Part shown: positions 7,262-14,097 of the stretch, one piece after another
Position numbering within the stretch: position 1 is the stretch's first letter
Layout: every line of letters begins with the position of its first letter
Source: Kiritimatiellia bacterium
Lineage (GTDB): Bacteria > Verrucomicrobiota > Kiritimatiellia > RFP12 > DVOR01
Assembly: GCA_017457555.1 (NCBI GenBank)
Contig: JAFTHG010000298.1
Coordinates: 1 to 15,450 of the forward strand
Direction: 5' to 3'
DNA: 15,450 nt
The notes under the pieces: model-generated
What the model saw: only the letters and a program-made list of their open reading frames with translations
What the model was told of the DNA's origin: nothing
Databases searched by the model: none
Made by a program: the position numbers and the translations under genes

Positions 7262-7810
7262 ATGCGAACATTCAACATTTTGAAACAATACTTTAGCTAT
7301 TCTGCAGGCGGCTGCACTTGCAGGAAGATGGCTGGACGTGCCGGTTTTACGATGATTGAATTGCTGTTAGTGATGGCAATTCTGGGGACGCTGGTCGCAA
7401 CCTTTGCGTTGTCTACGGCCTCTGCACGTGAGAATGCCAAGGTGGTAAAAGCTACGGCAGAGAGTCGTGCGTTAGCTAACTCAATTCGTTTGTTCTGCCT
7501 GGCGATGACGGATACGGCAATTTCGGATGATGGTGGCAATCCGCTGTCGGTGCTTGGCTTGAGTGATGGTTTGCGTGATGCAGATTCCACGTTGACTAAT
7601 ATGCTGACAAAGCCCTCGGCAAGCAATGGTAACACCGTGTATTTTGAAGCAAATGACCGCTCCATCCGTGCGAATCGCCTCTGTGATCCGTGGGGAAATC
7701 CTTACAAAATCCGCGTGAAGCGCGTCAACCTCTCTGTTAAACAAGAAGAGGATTATGAAATTATCGTACCGGTGCCCGGACGGCATCGAGCCCTTGAGCC
7801 GCTGAACTGA
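7262..7810 (+). CDS. GspG-like prepilin placed between GspJ- and GspK-like genes
   Basis: This 182-residue prepilin has site RAG28^F29TMIELLLVMAI with Glu+5. The globular part contains LCDPWGNPYKIRVKR (140-154), the DPWGNPY signature of major pseudopilin GspG. GGTGAGG (7248-7254) supports the ATG at 7262, giving a long 28-residue leader with a Cys-rich piece (GGCTCRK). An internal ATG at 7328 would give a classic six-residue leader (MAGRAG^F) but its AGGA is only two bases away. The stop overlaps the first possible ATG of the next gene (TGATG). A GspG-like protein between J and K is not the standard T2SS order, where G precedes H, so this may be an extra subunit of the tip region or an alternative major pilin. 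Confidence 0.82.
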   Translation: MRTFNILKQYFSYSAGGCTCRKMAGRAGFTMIELLLVMAILGTLVATFALSTASARENAKVVKATAESRALANSIRLFCLAMTDTAISDDGGNPLSVLGLSDGLRDADSTLTNMLTKPSASNGNTVYFEANDRSIRANRLCDPWGNPYKIRVKRVNLSVKQEEDYEIIVPVPGRHRALEPLN

Positions 7811-7827
7811 TGGCCGGAGAAACGTTT

Positions 7828-10800
7828 ATGAAGTCTGCTTTTCCTTCTTCAAATCGCGGATCGGCACTCCTGATTGTGCTGGGTCTGTTAAGCTTTCTGA
7901 TGATTAGTGCGGTGGCGTTTTCCATTTCGATGCGTACCGAACGCACCGCGGCGGCTGCGTATCGGCGTGGCTTGATGGCACGTGAACTGTTGGATAATGC
8001 CTTTGTGGATGCCCGTGCAACGGTAGAACATGCACTTCGCGACCAGCAGAGTCGCGAAGGAACCTTTGATGCACGCAATCCGAATACTCGCACGGTTGAA
8101 AATTTAGCTCCGTTCCGTTATCCCAATAGCGATGATCACTATGGGCGCGTGATGGTGTCGTTTGATCCGGCAGAGAGTGACGATATCGCTTATTTGCTGG
8201 ATGAAGCTGTGATGCGCCATATTCCGCCGTATATTGCTTATCCGGTCTATATGTACCTCGAAAAGGGCGAAACGGTTGTTGATGGCGATGGCGATAATAC
8301 GGGCAATGCTCTTTACAGCTACAAGTTGGACACATCAGCCGGTTGGAAACCCATTACGGTGGACATTCCCGATACCGAAAAGGATATTGACGGTGAAGAT
8401 ACCTCCAAGGCGACGGTTGGCCGTATGGCTTGGGCGGTAATTAACCTTTCAGATTCGTTGGACTTGAATGCGATTGGTTCGGCTTCTTCCTACCGTGGCA
8501 TTGGCTTGACCTGTAATGACTTCGCATTTGGTACGGCGGCAACGGGAAATACGGCTCCCACGGATATCTATGATCTGATTGAAACGTCTACGTCACCGGA
8601 TGGTAGTGAAGTGGCAGGTTTGCCGGTATTTTGTTCGAACGCCGATATCGCACGTTACACGGCTAAGGTCTCCGGTTCAACGCCATTGATCGTGGATAAT
8701 GGCAATGAATTCCCTTATGCCTGGCAGGATGCTGTGGATAATGAAGGTGATGGTTTCTATTCGCCCTTCTCGTGTTACAGTTTCTGGCCGAATGCTGAAC
8801 GTGATGGGGAAGGCGCCAGCGACCGTCGCAGTGCGGCTTCGTCTTCGTCTTCCGGTTCCACTGAACGGGCTATTGCTTGTAATGAGGTAAAGCAGACAGC
8901 CATTCAAGATACAGGCGCCTCGCTTGCTTCCGAGATTCAGGAACGTGTCGGTGCGGCAGCTTATTTAGGTAATGATGATGCGGGGCAGAACTTTGTCCGG
9001 TTGCTGTTGGACTACATTGACGATGATGCGACTCCTGCCCATTATCAGACCGATGCGCAGAAAGATCTCTTTGCGAATGCACAACCGACGGTAGAAAATG
9101 TACCGATGGTGGCAGAAGTGGGATATGACGTTTCGGCATGGAAAGAAGATGGCGTGAAGTCTGAGTTCCAGGATGTCATCAAAGAACAGGTCGATGATGT
9201 CAATTTGAATGCTTTTGCTCCAGTGAAGAAACTGGAGGATATTGCACGGAATCTAAATGGCGCAGAATTGGAAATTAAATTGCCTGAAGTTGATTTGAAT
9301 GTGGCATTGCGTGCGTATTTTCCCGGTTATGAAATGACAACGGAGCGTTATGACATTACGCCTGTTGGCTTTGTGGGCGTGACGGCGGCGGGTAAGATTG
9401 AGAATGGAGCTGCGATTGAGGCTGCTCCTGCCGTGGCAACGGCTGAAATGAATGTGGGTGGTACCACGTTTACGGCAGATAATGGTTCGGATGTCTTTAC
9501 CGATACGGGCGCACAACCGTCGATTATTTGTAAGCCTTCCAGCGAGATTAAGGTGAAATTCAAAGGTGATCAGATTCCAGTCACCTATCAAATCCCCAGT
9601 GAAATCACGAGTACCAGTGTGACGCCTCCGGCAAAACAAAACGTGGTGCTTTCTTTCCTCGTGGACTACTTCTTCCGTGTGGATGTGACCTCTGGCAGTG
9701 ATGTCGTGGATCGTTGCCCGACCGACAAGGGTTTGGGGCCTGAATTTGGTAAGTCCAACTATGTGACATCGTTGAATAACCGCTTCACGGATAGCCAGAT
9801 GAAGCGTTTGGATGCACAGTATTTCCGCGTTACATGTCCGGTAAGTGTGACCTTTGCCCTACAATGGAAATTGAAGGTAGACGTGAATCCGCAAGACAAT
9901 TCCCAGACAGAAATCTCTTATGACGGTCTGGAAATCGTGGATGATGCGATTGATGTGAAGATTGATTTTAATAGCGACTTTGAAATGGGTAGCCTTAAAT
10001 TCAAAGGAGCAGGGGATGAGTCATCGCCCTCGTATCAGGTCTTATCTCCAGAACGTGGCACTTGGTTCACCATTGATCCGCGCTACAACTGGCTCTCGCC
10101 GATGTTGGGGTTGAGTTCGGGCTCTGCTTCTGCGTATGGTACGCAGGGTGCTGTTCGTAAAAATCTCTCTTCGCCGCACTGGCTCTTTATCGCAGATGAA
10201 CAGATTACCACAGGTGCAGAAGCATCGGAAATCCAAGAGGATTATGCCACGAAGAATGACCAGATTGTTCCCTTCTCGTGGGGTTTGAAGGTTGAAGATA
10301 TCCGCTATGGACAGAATGACTCTGGGCAGTTGCTCCTGCCGGGTGAAGTAGGCTTTCTGCCGATTCCGTTGCCGACCTCAACGTGGCATCCAAATGAATA
10401 TGCCTATAACAGTAACTCGATTGATTCCTACTATACGAATGTGGCGCAGCAATCTTTCTTCCGTACTATCCCGATGGTGGATTTGAAGGATAGCGCACTT
10501 TCGGATGCTGATTATCAGAAGTATAGCGATTTGTGCAAACTCTTTGGCAGTTTTGCTGGGGAGAACTTCCCGGAAGAACACCGTGGGCTGGTCAATGTTT
10601 TTGCCGCACAGGACAATTATTATTTGGCTCAACAGTTGCGTCAATTCGCGATGCTTGGCATTCCGGCCAGTATTAAACAGGCTGCAAAGGTGACCTTTGA
10701 TCGTCTGAAAGCGGCAGAATCGGTGAAAAAGGTTTCACCGGAAATGGTGGCAGATTTGCAGGATACGTTGGGGCAGTTGGAGGTGGAAACCCTCTCAAAG

Positions 10801-11256
10801 CCCAAATATGACGAATTCGTGACCGATTACCTCTTCCCGTTGCCGACGACAGGTGGCAAACGTGGTCGCCGCAATTGGAATGGCGAACACGAACTTTTCA
10901 AGGGTGGTGATAATGGCACTCCGGCCCGTCCGAAGACGTTGGACTTTATCGTTCAGGAAAATGGCCAGGGTGACTCTTTTGCAGATCGTCTGGCTGCGTA
11001 TAACGACACCAAGGGGTCTACGGAGAAGTTGGGTCAGAATGATATGACGACACTTCTCTCGGTGGCAAAGGAATGTTTTGGTGATCGTCAGCAACTCTTC
11101 CTGTACATCTTGCGTGCCGATGCGATTGCTTATAACTCCGGTCGAGATTTGGCTAAATTCCGTCCGCTTTCAACTGCACGGGCAGTTGCATTGGTGTGGC
11201 GCGATGCGTATGGCGAATTGCCTGACCGTGTCATCTATTACCAAGTGTTGCCGTAA
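7828..11256 (+). CDS. Giant GspK-like minor pseudopilin (cassette protein A-like)
   Basis: This very large protein has 1142 residues (1148 from the ATG at 7810). I prefer 7828 because GGAGA lies seven bases upstream. The N-terminus NRG^SALLIVLGLLSFLMISAVAFS has a prepilin-type helix but Ile instead of Glu at +5, the hallmark of GspK, the tip subunit. RTERTAAAAYRRGLMARELLDNA (about 36-58) matches the helix after the GspK membrane segment, and FVRLLLDYIDDDATP (about 386-400) resembles the GspK DWID-D segment. GspK is usually near 320 residues; the rest is unassigned beta-rich sequence, with a Ser-rich linker (about 333-345) and an end, ARAVALVWRDAYGELPDRVIYYQVLP, recalling Verru_Chthon cassette protein A. 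The order H-I-J-(G)-K supports the tip role. A surface or substrate-binding function for the extra mass is speculation. GspK assignment is likely for the N-terminus only. Confidence 0.75.
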   Translation: MKSAFPSSNRGSALLIVLGLLSFLMISAVAFSISMRTERTAAAAYRRGLMARELLDNAFVDARATVEHALRDQQSREGTFDARNPNTRTVENLAPFRYPNSDDHYGRVMVSFDPAESDDIAYLLDEAVMRHIPPYIAYPVYMYLEKGETVVDGDGDNTGNALYSYKLDTSAGWKPITVDIPDTEKDIDGEDTSKATVGRMAWAVINLSDSLDLNAIGSASSYRGIGLTCNDFAFGTAATGNTAPTDIYDLIETSTSPDGSEVAGLPVFCSNADIARYTAKVSGSTPLIVDNGNEFPYAWQDAVDNEGDGFYSPFSCYSFWPNAERDGEGASDRRSAASSSSSGSTERAIACNEVKQTAIQDTGASLASEIQERVGAAAYLGNDDAGQNFVRLLLDYIDDDATPAHYQTDAQKDLFANAQPTVENVPMVAEVGYDVSAWKEDGVKSEFQDVIKEQVDDVNLNAFAPVKKLEDIARNLNGAELEIKLPEVDLNVALRAYFPGYEMTTERYDITPVGFVGVTAAGKIENGAAIEAAPAVATAEMNVGGTTFTADNGSDVFTDTGAQPSIICKPSSEIKVKFKGDQIPVTYQIPSEITSTSVTPPAKQNVVLSFLVDYFFRVDVTSGSDVVDRCPTDKGLGPEFGKSNYVTSLNNRFTDSQMKRLDAQYFRVTCPVSVTFALQWKLKVDVNPQDNSQTEISYDGLEIVDDAIDVKIDFNSDFEMGSLKFKGAGDESSPSYQVLSPERGTWFTIDPRYNWLSPMLGLSSGSASAYGTQGAVRKNLSSPHWLFIADEQITTGAEASEIQEDYATKNDQIVPFSWGLKVEDIRYGQNDSGQLLLPGEVGFLPIPLPTSTWHPNEYAYNSNSIDSYYTNVAQQSFFRTIPMVDLKDSALSDADYQKYSDLCKLFGSFAGENFPEEHRGLVNVFAAQDNYYLAQQLRQFAMLGIPASIKQAAKVTFDRLKAAESVKKVSPEMVADLQDTLGQLEVETLSKPKYDEFVTDYLFPLPTTGGKRGRRNWNGEHELFKGGDNGTPARPKTLDFIVQENGQGDSFADRLAAYNDTKGSTEKLGQNDMTTLLSVAKECFGDRQQLFLYILRADAIAYNSGRDLAKFRPLSTARAVALVWRDAYGELPDRVIYYQVLP

Positions 11257-11279
11257 GGGCGTGAGGTCAGGTGTACACA

Positions 11280-11792
11280 ATGATGGTTTTTGAAGAGAAT
11301 AAGCAGGAAGACACCGTACACGAAGTAACGTGTACGTGTGGATGCGCGGACCATGAAGATCAGTGGGGACATGACCACGCCTGTGATTGCGGCGAGGCGG
11401 ATTGCTGTTGTGATGATGAGCCGGACTACGACTTGCGCTATGTGAGCGATACGCAATTAGCTTGCTCCGGGGAAGATTTAACCGAACTTCTTAATTTTGA
11501 TGCAGATGTGGATGAGGCCCTTTATGCGAAGTTGGGCTTGACAGCCGTACTTCAACAAGCAGAAGATTTTGAGTTCTATACCTTTGAAGAAATTCTCCCC
11601 GAATGTTATTATATGATTACGTTTCCGCCGGAAACGAATTTTGCAGATTTTACCGTTGCACAAGCGTTGTCGATTGAAGAAATGACCGAACAGCGCTTTC
11701 AGGAATTGGAATTGGATGATTCCGAAATGGCGTGTGACGGGAATTGTGACTGTTGCGACCAAGATTGTATTGGGAAGCAACCGGTACTTTAA
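11280..11792 (+). CDS. Acidic Cys-rich protein of unknown function, possibly metal binding
   Basis: I do not recognise this 170-residue protein. It has two Cys clusters: an N-terminal one (CTCGCADHEDQWGHDHACDCG followed by DCCCDDE, residues about 18-47, with three histidines) and a C-terminal one (CDGNCDCCDQDC, near residues 152-163), 15 cysteines in all. The middle is acidic, rich in Asp/Glu and aromatic residues (DFEFYTFEEILPECYYMITFPPE). No signal peptide or membrane segment is seen, so it is probably cytoplasmic. The cluster spacing (CxCxC, CxC, CCC, CxCC) suggests zinc, copper or iron-sulfur binding, but no known fold is matched. I start at the ATG at 11280 (a second ATG follows at once); a GTG at 11271 is possible. 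It lies 23 bases after the GspK-like gene and 31 before tpiA, all on one strand. Any link to either is unproven. Confidence 0.72.
   Translation: MMVFEENKQEDTVHEVTCTCGCADHEDQWGHDHACDCGEADCCCDDEPDYDLRYVSDTQLACSGEDLTELLNFDADVDEALYAKLGLTAVLQQAEDFEFYTFEEILPECYYMITFPPETNFADFTVAQALSIEEMTEQRFQELELDDSEMACDGNCDCCDQDCIGKQPVL
11315..11340 (+). repeat. GTAC-centred inverted repeat at the start of the Cys-rich gene
   Basis: CGTACACG (11315-11322) and CGTGTACG (11329-11336) are an exact 8-bp dyad around AAGTAA, extended by CAC/GTG with one bulged base. A further palindrome GTGTACAC lies at 11271-11278, just before the ATG. The spacing and shared GTGTAC core resemble operator half-sites, but they lie at and inside the coding sequence, and the repeat could be chance. 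Confidence 0.45.
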
Positions 11793-11823
11793 TGGCTAAC
11801 CCTTAGAAAGGAAACTCACCACC

Positions 11824-12576
11824 ATGCGTACTAAAATTGTCGCCGGTAACTGGAAGATGAATAAGCTCCCCTCCGAGGCCACTGCCTTGATCGAGGGAAT
11901 TCGCGCTGCCACCAATGATGGCGATTGCGGCGTTGACGTTGTTGTTTGCGTGCCTTATACGGCAATTCCTGCTGCAGCCAAGGCTCTCGAAGGCTCAAAG
12001 ATTGGTCTTGGAGCTCAGAATATGCACTGGAAAGATGCCGGTGCTTACACCGGTGAAATCTCTGCCGGCATGCTCAAAGATCTTGGCGTGCAGTATGTGA
12101 TCCTCGGTCACTCCGAACGTCGTCAGTACTTTGCAGAAACCGATGAAACAGTCAATCTCAAGCTCAAGACTGCTCTTGCTGCCGGCTTGACCCCCATTGT
12201 TTGCGTGGGTGAAACCCTTGAAGAACGTGAAACGGGCAAGATGGAAGCCGTCATCGTGAAGCAGGTTACGGAAGATCTCGCTGGTTGCGAAGCGGATTTC
12301 GCCAAGATTGTGATCGCTTACGAACCTGTTTGGGCAATCGGTACGGGCAAGACTGCGACGTCGGATCAGGCTCAGGATGTGCATGCTCTTATCCGTGCAA
12401 CTCTGGCTAAGATGAATCCTGAACAGGCTGATGCTGTCCGTATTCAGTACGGCGGTTCAATGAAGCCGGAAAATGCAGCTGACTTGATGGCGAAGCCTGA
12501 TATTGACGGCGGCCTCATTGGCGGCGCTGCACTCGTGGCGGATTCGTTTGCCGCAATTGTTGCCGCTGGCAAGTAA
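11824..12576 (+). CDS. tpiA: Triosephosphate isomerase
   Basis: This 250-residue protein interconverts dihydroxyacetone phosphate and glyceraldehyde-3-phosphate in glycolysis and gluconeogenesis, as a cytoplasmic dimer. All landmarks of the TIM barrel are visible: the start MRTKIVAGNWKMNK with Asn9 and catalytic Lys11; LGHSERR with catalytic His96; AYEPVWAIGTGKTA (165-178) with catalytic Glu167 and the flexible loop 6; and phosphate-binding YGGSMKPEN (209-217) and GGLIGGAAL (229-237). The length is normal. AAAGGA (11807-11812) precedes the ATG by 11 bases. Compared with the pilin genes it uses more CTC, GCC and AAG codons, which fits high expression. No separate promoter is evident in the 31 bases after the Cys-rich gene, so either it is read from upstream or its promoter lies inside that gene. 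Identification is certain. Confidence 0.99.
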   Translation: MRTKIVAGNWKMNKLPSEATALIEGIRAATNDGDCGVDVVVCVPYTAIPAAAKALEGSKIGLGAQNMHWKDAGAYTGEISAGMLKDLGVQYVILGHSERRQYFAETDETVNLKLKTALAAGLTPIVCVGETLEERETGKMEAVIVKQVTEDLAGCEADFAKIVIAYEPVWAIGTGKTATSDQAQDVHALIRATLAKMNPEQADAVRIQYGGSMKPENAADLMAKPDIDGGLIGGAALVADSFAAIVAAGK

Positions 12577-12600
12577 GCACTTACACACATTGCGTATTTC

Positions 12601-12632
12601 AAATAACCGTCCTTTTCGGGCGGTTATTTTTT
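12601..12632 (+). terminator. Intrinsic terminator after tpiA
   Basis: AAATAACCGTCC and GGGCGGTTATTT pair over 12 bp with one G-U pair, around TTTTC, and a run of T follows. It lies 24 bases after the tpiA stop. Confidence 0.9.
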
Positions 12633-12807
12633 ATTGTTGTAGGTAATCTATTTTCTGTGATGAAGGTGAACGCAGGTGTTCAGGATAAAGGTTTGAGTAG
12701 GGGATGAATGAGAATGGAGAGACTTATTTTGGGCCTTTCGCTTTTGTTCTGGTGAAGGCTTTTTGGGATCGTGGTGAAAATAAAAAATAAAAAAATGAAA
12801 AAAGTGC
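12633..12807. other. Non-coding stretch before the tRNA promoter
   Basis: These 175 bases between the tpiA terminator and the tRNA promoter hold no gene that I can support on either strand. The right end (about 12776-12804) is a run of A-tracts next to the promoter and probably acts as an UP-element. A weak hairpin (GCCTT/AAGGC, 12733-12760, then TTTTT) is noted but is too poor to call. Confidence 0.5.
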
Positions 12808-12836
12808 TTGCATTAAAAAAAAGTTTATTCTATAAT
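12808..12836 (+). promoter_or_regulatory. Sigma70 promoter of the tRNA pair
   Basis: A -35 TTGCAT (12808-12813) and a perfect -10 TATAAT (12831-12836) lie 17 bases apart, with A-tracts just upstream. The -10 box is 14 bases before the first tRNA base, so transcription starts very near the tRNA 5' end, as is usual for stable RNA. Confidence 0.85.
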
Positions 12837-12850
12837 ATGCCCCGTTTTCA

Positions 12851-12927
12851 GCGCCTCTAGCTCAATTGGATAGAGCATCTGACTACGGATCAGAAGGTTG
12901 GAGGTTCAAATCCTCCGAGGCGCGCCA
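12851..12927 (+). tRNA. tRNA-Arg (anticodon ACG)
   Basis: The cloverleaf is complete: acceptor GCGCCTC/GAGGCGC, D arm CTAGCTCAATTGGATAGAGC, anticodon stem TCTGA/TCAGA with loop CTACGGA (anticodon ACG at 12885-12887), T arm GGAGG-TTCAAAT-CCTCC, discriminator G, and an encoded CCA (12925-12927). A34 is expected to become inosine through TadA, reading CGU, CGC and CGA; CGT and CGC are frequent in the genes here. Confidence 0.97.
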
Positions 12928-12942
12928 TAAAATCTCCCATAT

Positions 12943-13019
<77 letters not shown>

Positions 13020-13029
13020 ATTTACAGAT

Positions 13030-13060
13030 AAGCCGACCAATGAGGTCGGCTTTCTTTTTT
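13030..13060 (+). terminator. Intrinsic terminator after the tRNA pair
   Basis: AAGCCGACC (13030-13038) pairs perfectly with GGTCGGCTT (13044-13052) around AATGA, followed by a T-rich tail (TTTCTTTTTT). Confidence 0.93.
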
Positions 13061-13121
13061 CTATTCTTTCCTTTCTTTTAATTAAAAAGTATAATTTTTC
13101 TCCAAAAAGGCTTCGCCGCAC

Positions 13122-13150
13122 TTGCAACAACGGCGATTTTAAGCGATAAT
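13122..13150 (+). promoter_or_regulatory. Promoter of purC
   Basis: A -35 TTGCAA (13122-13127) and -10 GATAAT (13145-13150) lie 17 bases apart, 32 bases before the purC ATG. I see no PurR-like operator or riboswitch in the short leader. Confidence 0.7.
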
Positions 13151-13181
13151 AGAGGGGATTTCTTTGATAAAGGAGCAACGC

Positions 13182-14096
13182 ATGAAATTTGATAAGCGCG
13201 GTGCGCTGATGGAAGTAACCGTTCCCGGGATGGAAAAGATTCAGGGAAAAGTTCGCGATATCTATGACTTGGGCGATAAAATTTTAATCGTAGTGACAGA
13301 TCGTCTGAGTGCGTTTGATGTGATTATGGATGATGGTGTGCCGGGAAAAGGCAAGGTGCTGAACAGCATTTCCACCTTCTGGTTCCGCAAACTGGGTCAC
13401 ATTTGTCCCACACATTTGATCTCTGCTGACGTTAAGGACTATCCGGCTCCCTTCAATGAGATGCCGGAATTGCAGGGTCGCTCAATGTTAGTTCGCAAAC
13501 TGAAGGTCGTGCCTTACGAATGTATTGTGCGCGGTTACCTCACCGGTAGCGGTTGGGCAGAATATAAGAAACAGGGCACGGTTAATGGCCAGAAGCTTCG
13601 CGAGGGGTATCAGAACGCCTCTAAATTGGACGAAGTGCTCTTCACGCCGACCACCAAGGCAGCCATCGGTGACCATGATATGGCAGTGACGGTTGAGGAA
13701 ATGACCAAGGATGTGGGTGAAGCTTTGGCGACAACCTTGCGAGATCTCTCAATTGCACTCTATACGGAAGCAGCAAAGCATGCAGAAAGCCGCGGCATTA
13801 TTTTGGCCGACACCAAGTTTGAATTTGGTTTGGATGAAGTGGGTAATGTGGTTTTAGCCGATGAAGCCCTGACCCCTGACTCTTCGCGCTTCTGGGCAAA
13901 ATCCACTTATGCTGTGGGCAGCAATCCTCCGAGCATGGATAAGCAGTTTGTGCGTGACTGGTTGGATGCGATCCACTTCAATCATCAACCGCCGGCTCCG
14001 GCGCTTCCGGATGATGTTATCGCCAAGACGCAAGCCATCTATGCCGAGTGCTATACGCGCTTGACGGAAGGCGAAGCTTGTGCCCCAGTGCTTTGA
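13182..14096 (+). CDS. purC: Phosphoribosylaminoimidazole-succinocarboxamide synthase (SAICAR synthetase)
   Basis: This 304-residue enzyme joins aspartate to CAIR with ATP in de novo purine synthesis. The size is of the longer (about 300 residue) SAICAR synthetase type known from yeast Ade1 and many bacteria, rather than the 237-residue E. coli form. Landmarks are GKVRDIYDLGD (22-32), TDRLSAFDVIMDD (39-51), SMLVRKLKVVPYECIVRGYLTGSGW split across 101-125, FTPTTKA (154-160), LADTKFEFG (208-216) and DEALTPDSSRFW (227-238). I choose the ATG at 13182 because AAGGAG (13170-13175) is six bases upstream; a TTG at 13164 lies before that site. The gene has its own promoter and stops one base before the next start, so the downstream hydrolase is probably translated with it. 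No other purine gene is in the window. Identification is certain. Confidence 0.98.
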   Translation: MKFDKRGALMEVTVPGMEKIQGKVRDIYDLGDKILIVVTDRLSAFDVIMDDGVPGKGKVLNSISTFWFRKLGHICPTHLISADVKDYPAPFNEMPELQGRSMLVRKLKVVPYECIVRGYLTGSGWAEYKKQGTVNGQKLREGYQNASKLDEVLFTPTTKAAIGDHDMAVTVEEMTKDVGEALATTLRDLSIALYTEAAKHAESRGIILADTKFEFGLDEVGNVVLADEALTPDSSRFWAKSTYAVGSNPPSMDKQFVRDWLDAIHFNHQPPAPALPDDVIAKTQAIYAECYTRLTEGEACAPVL

Positions 14097-14097
14097 G

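Noticed and set aside
12733..12766. GCCTT/AAGGC hairpin followed by TTTTT between tpiA and the tRNAs as a second terminator
   Set aside because: The stem has only about five base pairs and a long loop, and a strong terminator already lies at 12601-12632.
13090..13095. TATAAT just after the tRNA terminator as a second purC promoter
   Set aside because: No acceptable -35 hexamer is found 16-18 bases upstream; the pair at 13122-13150 is better placed.
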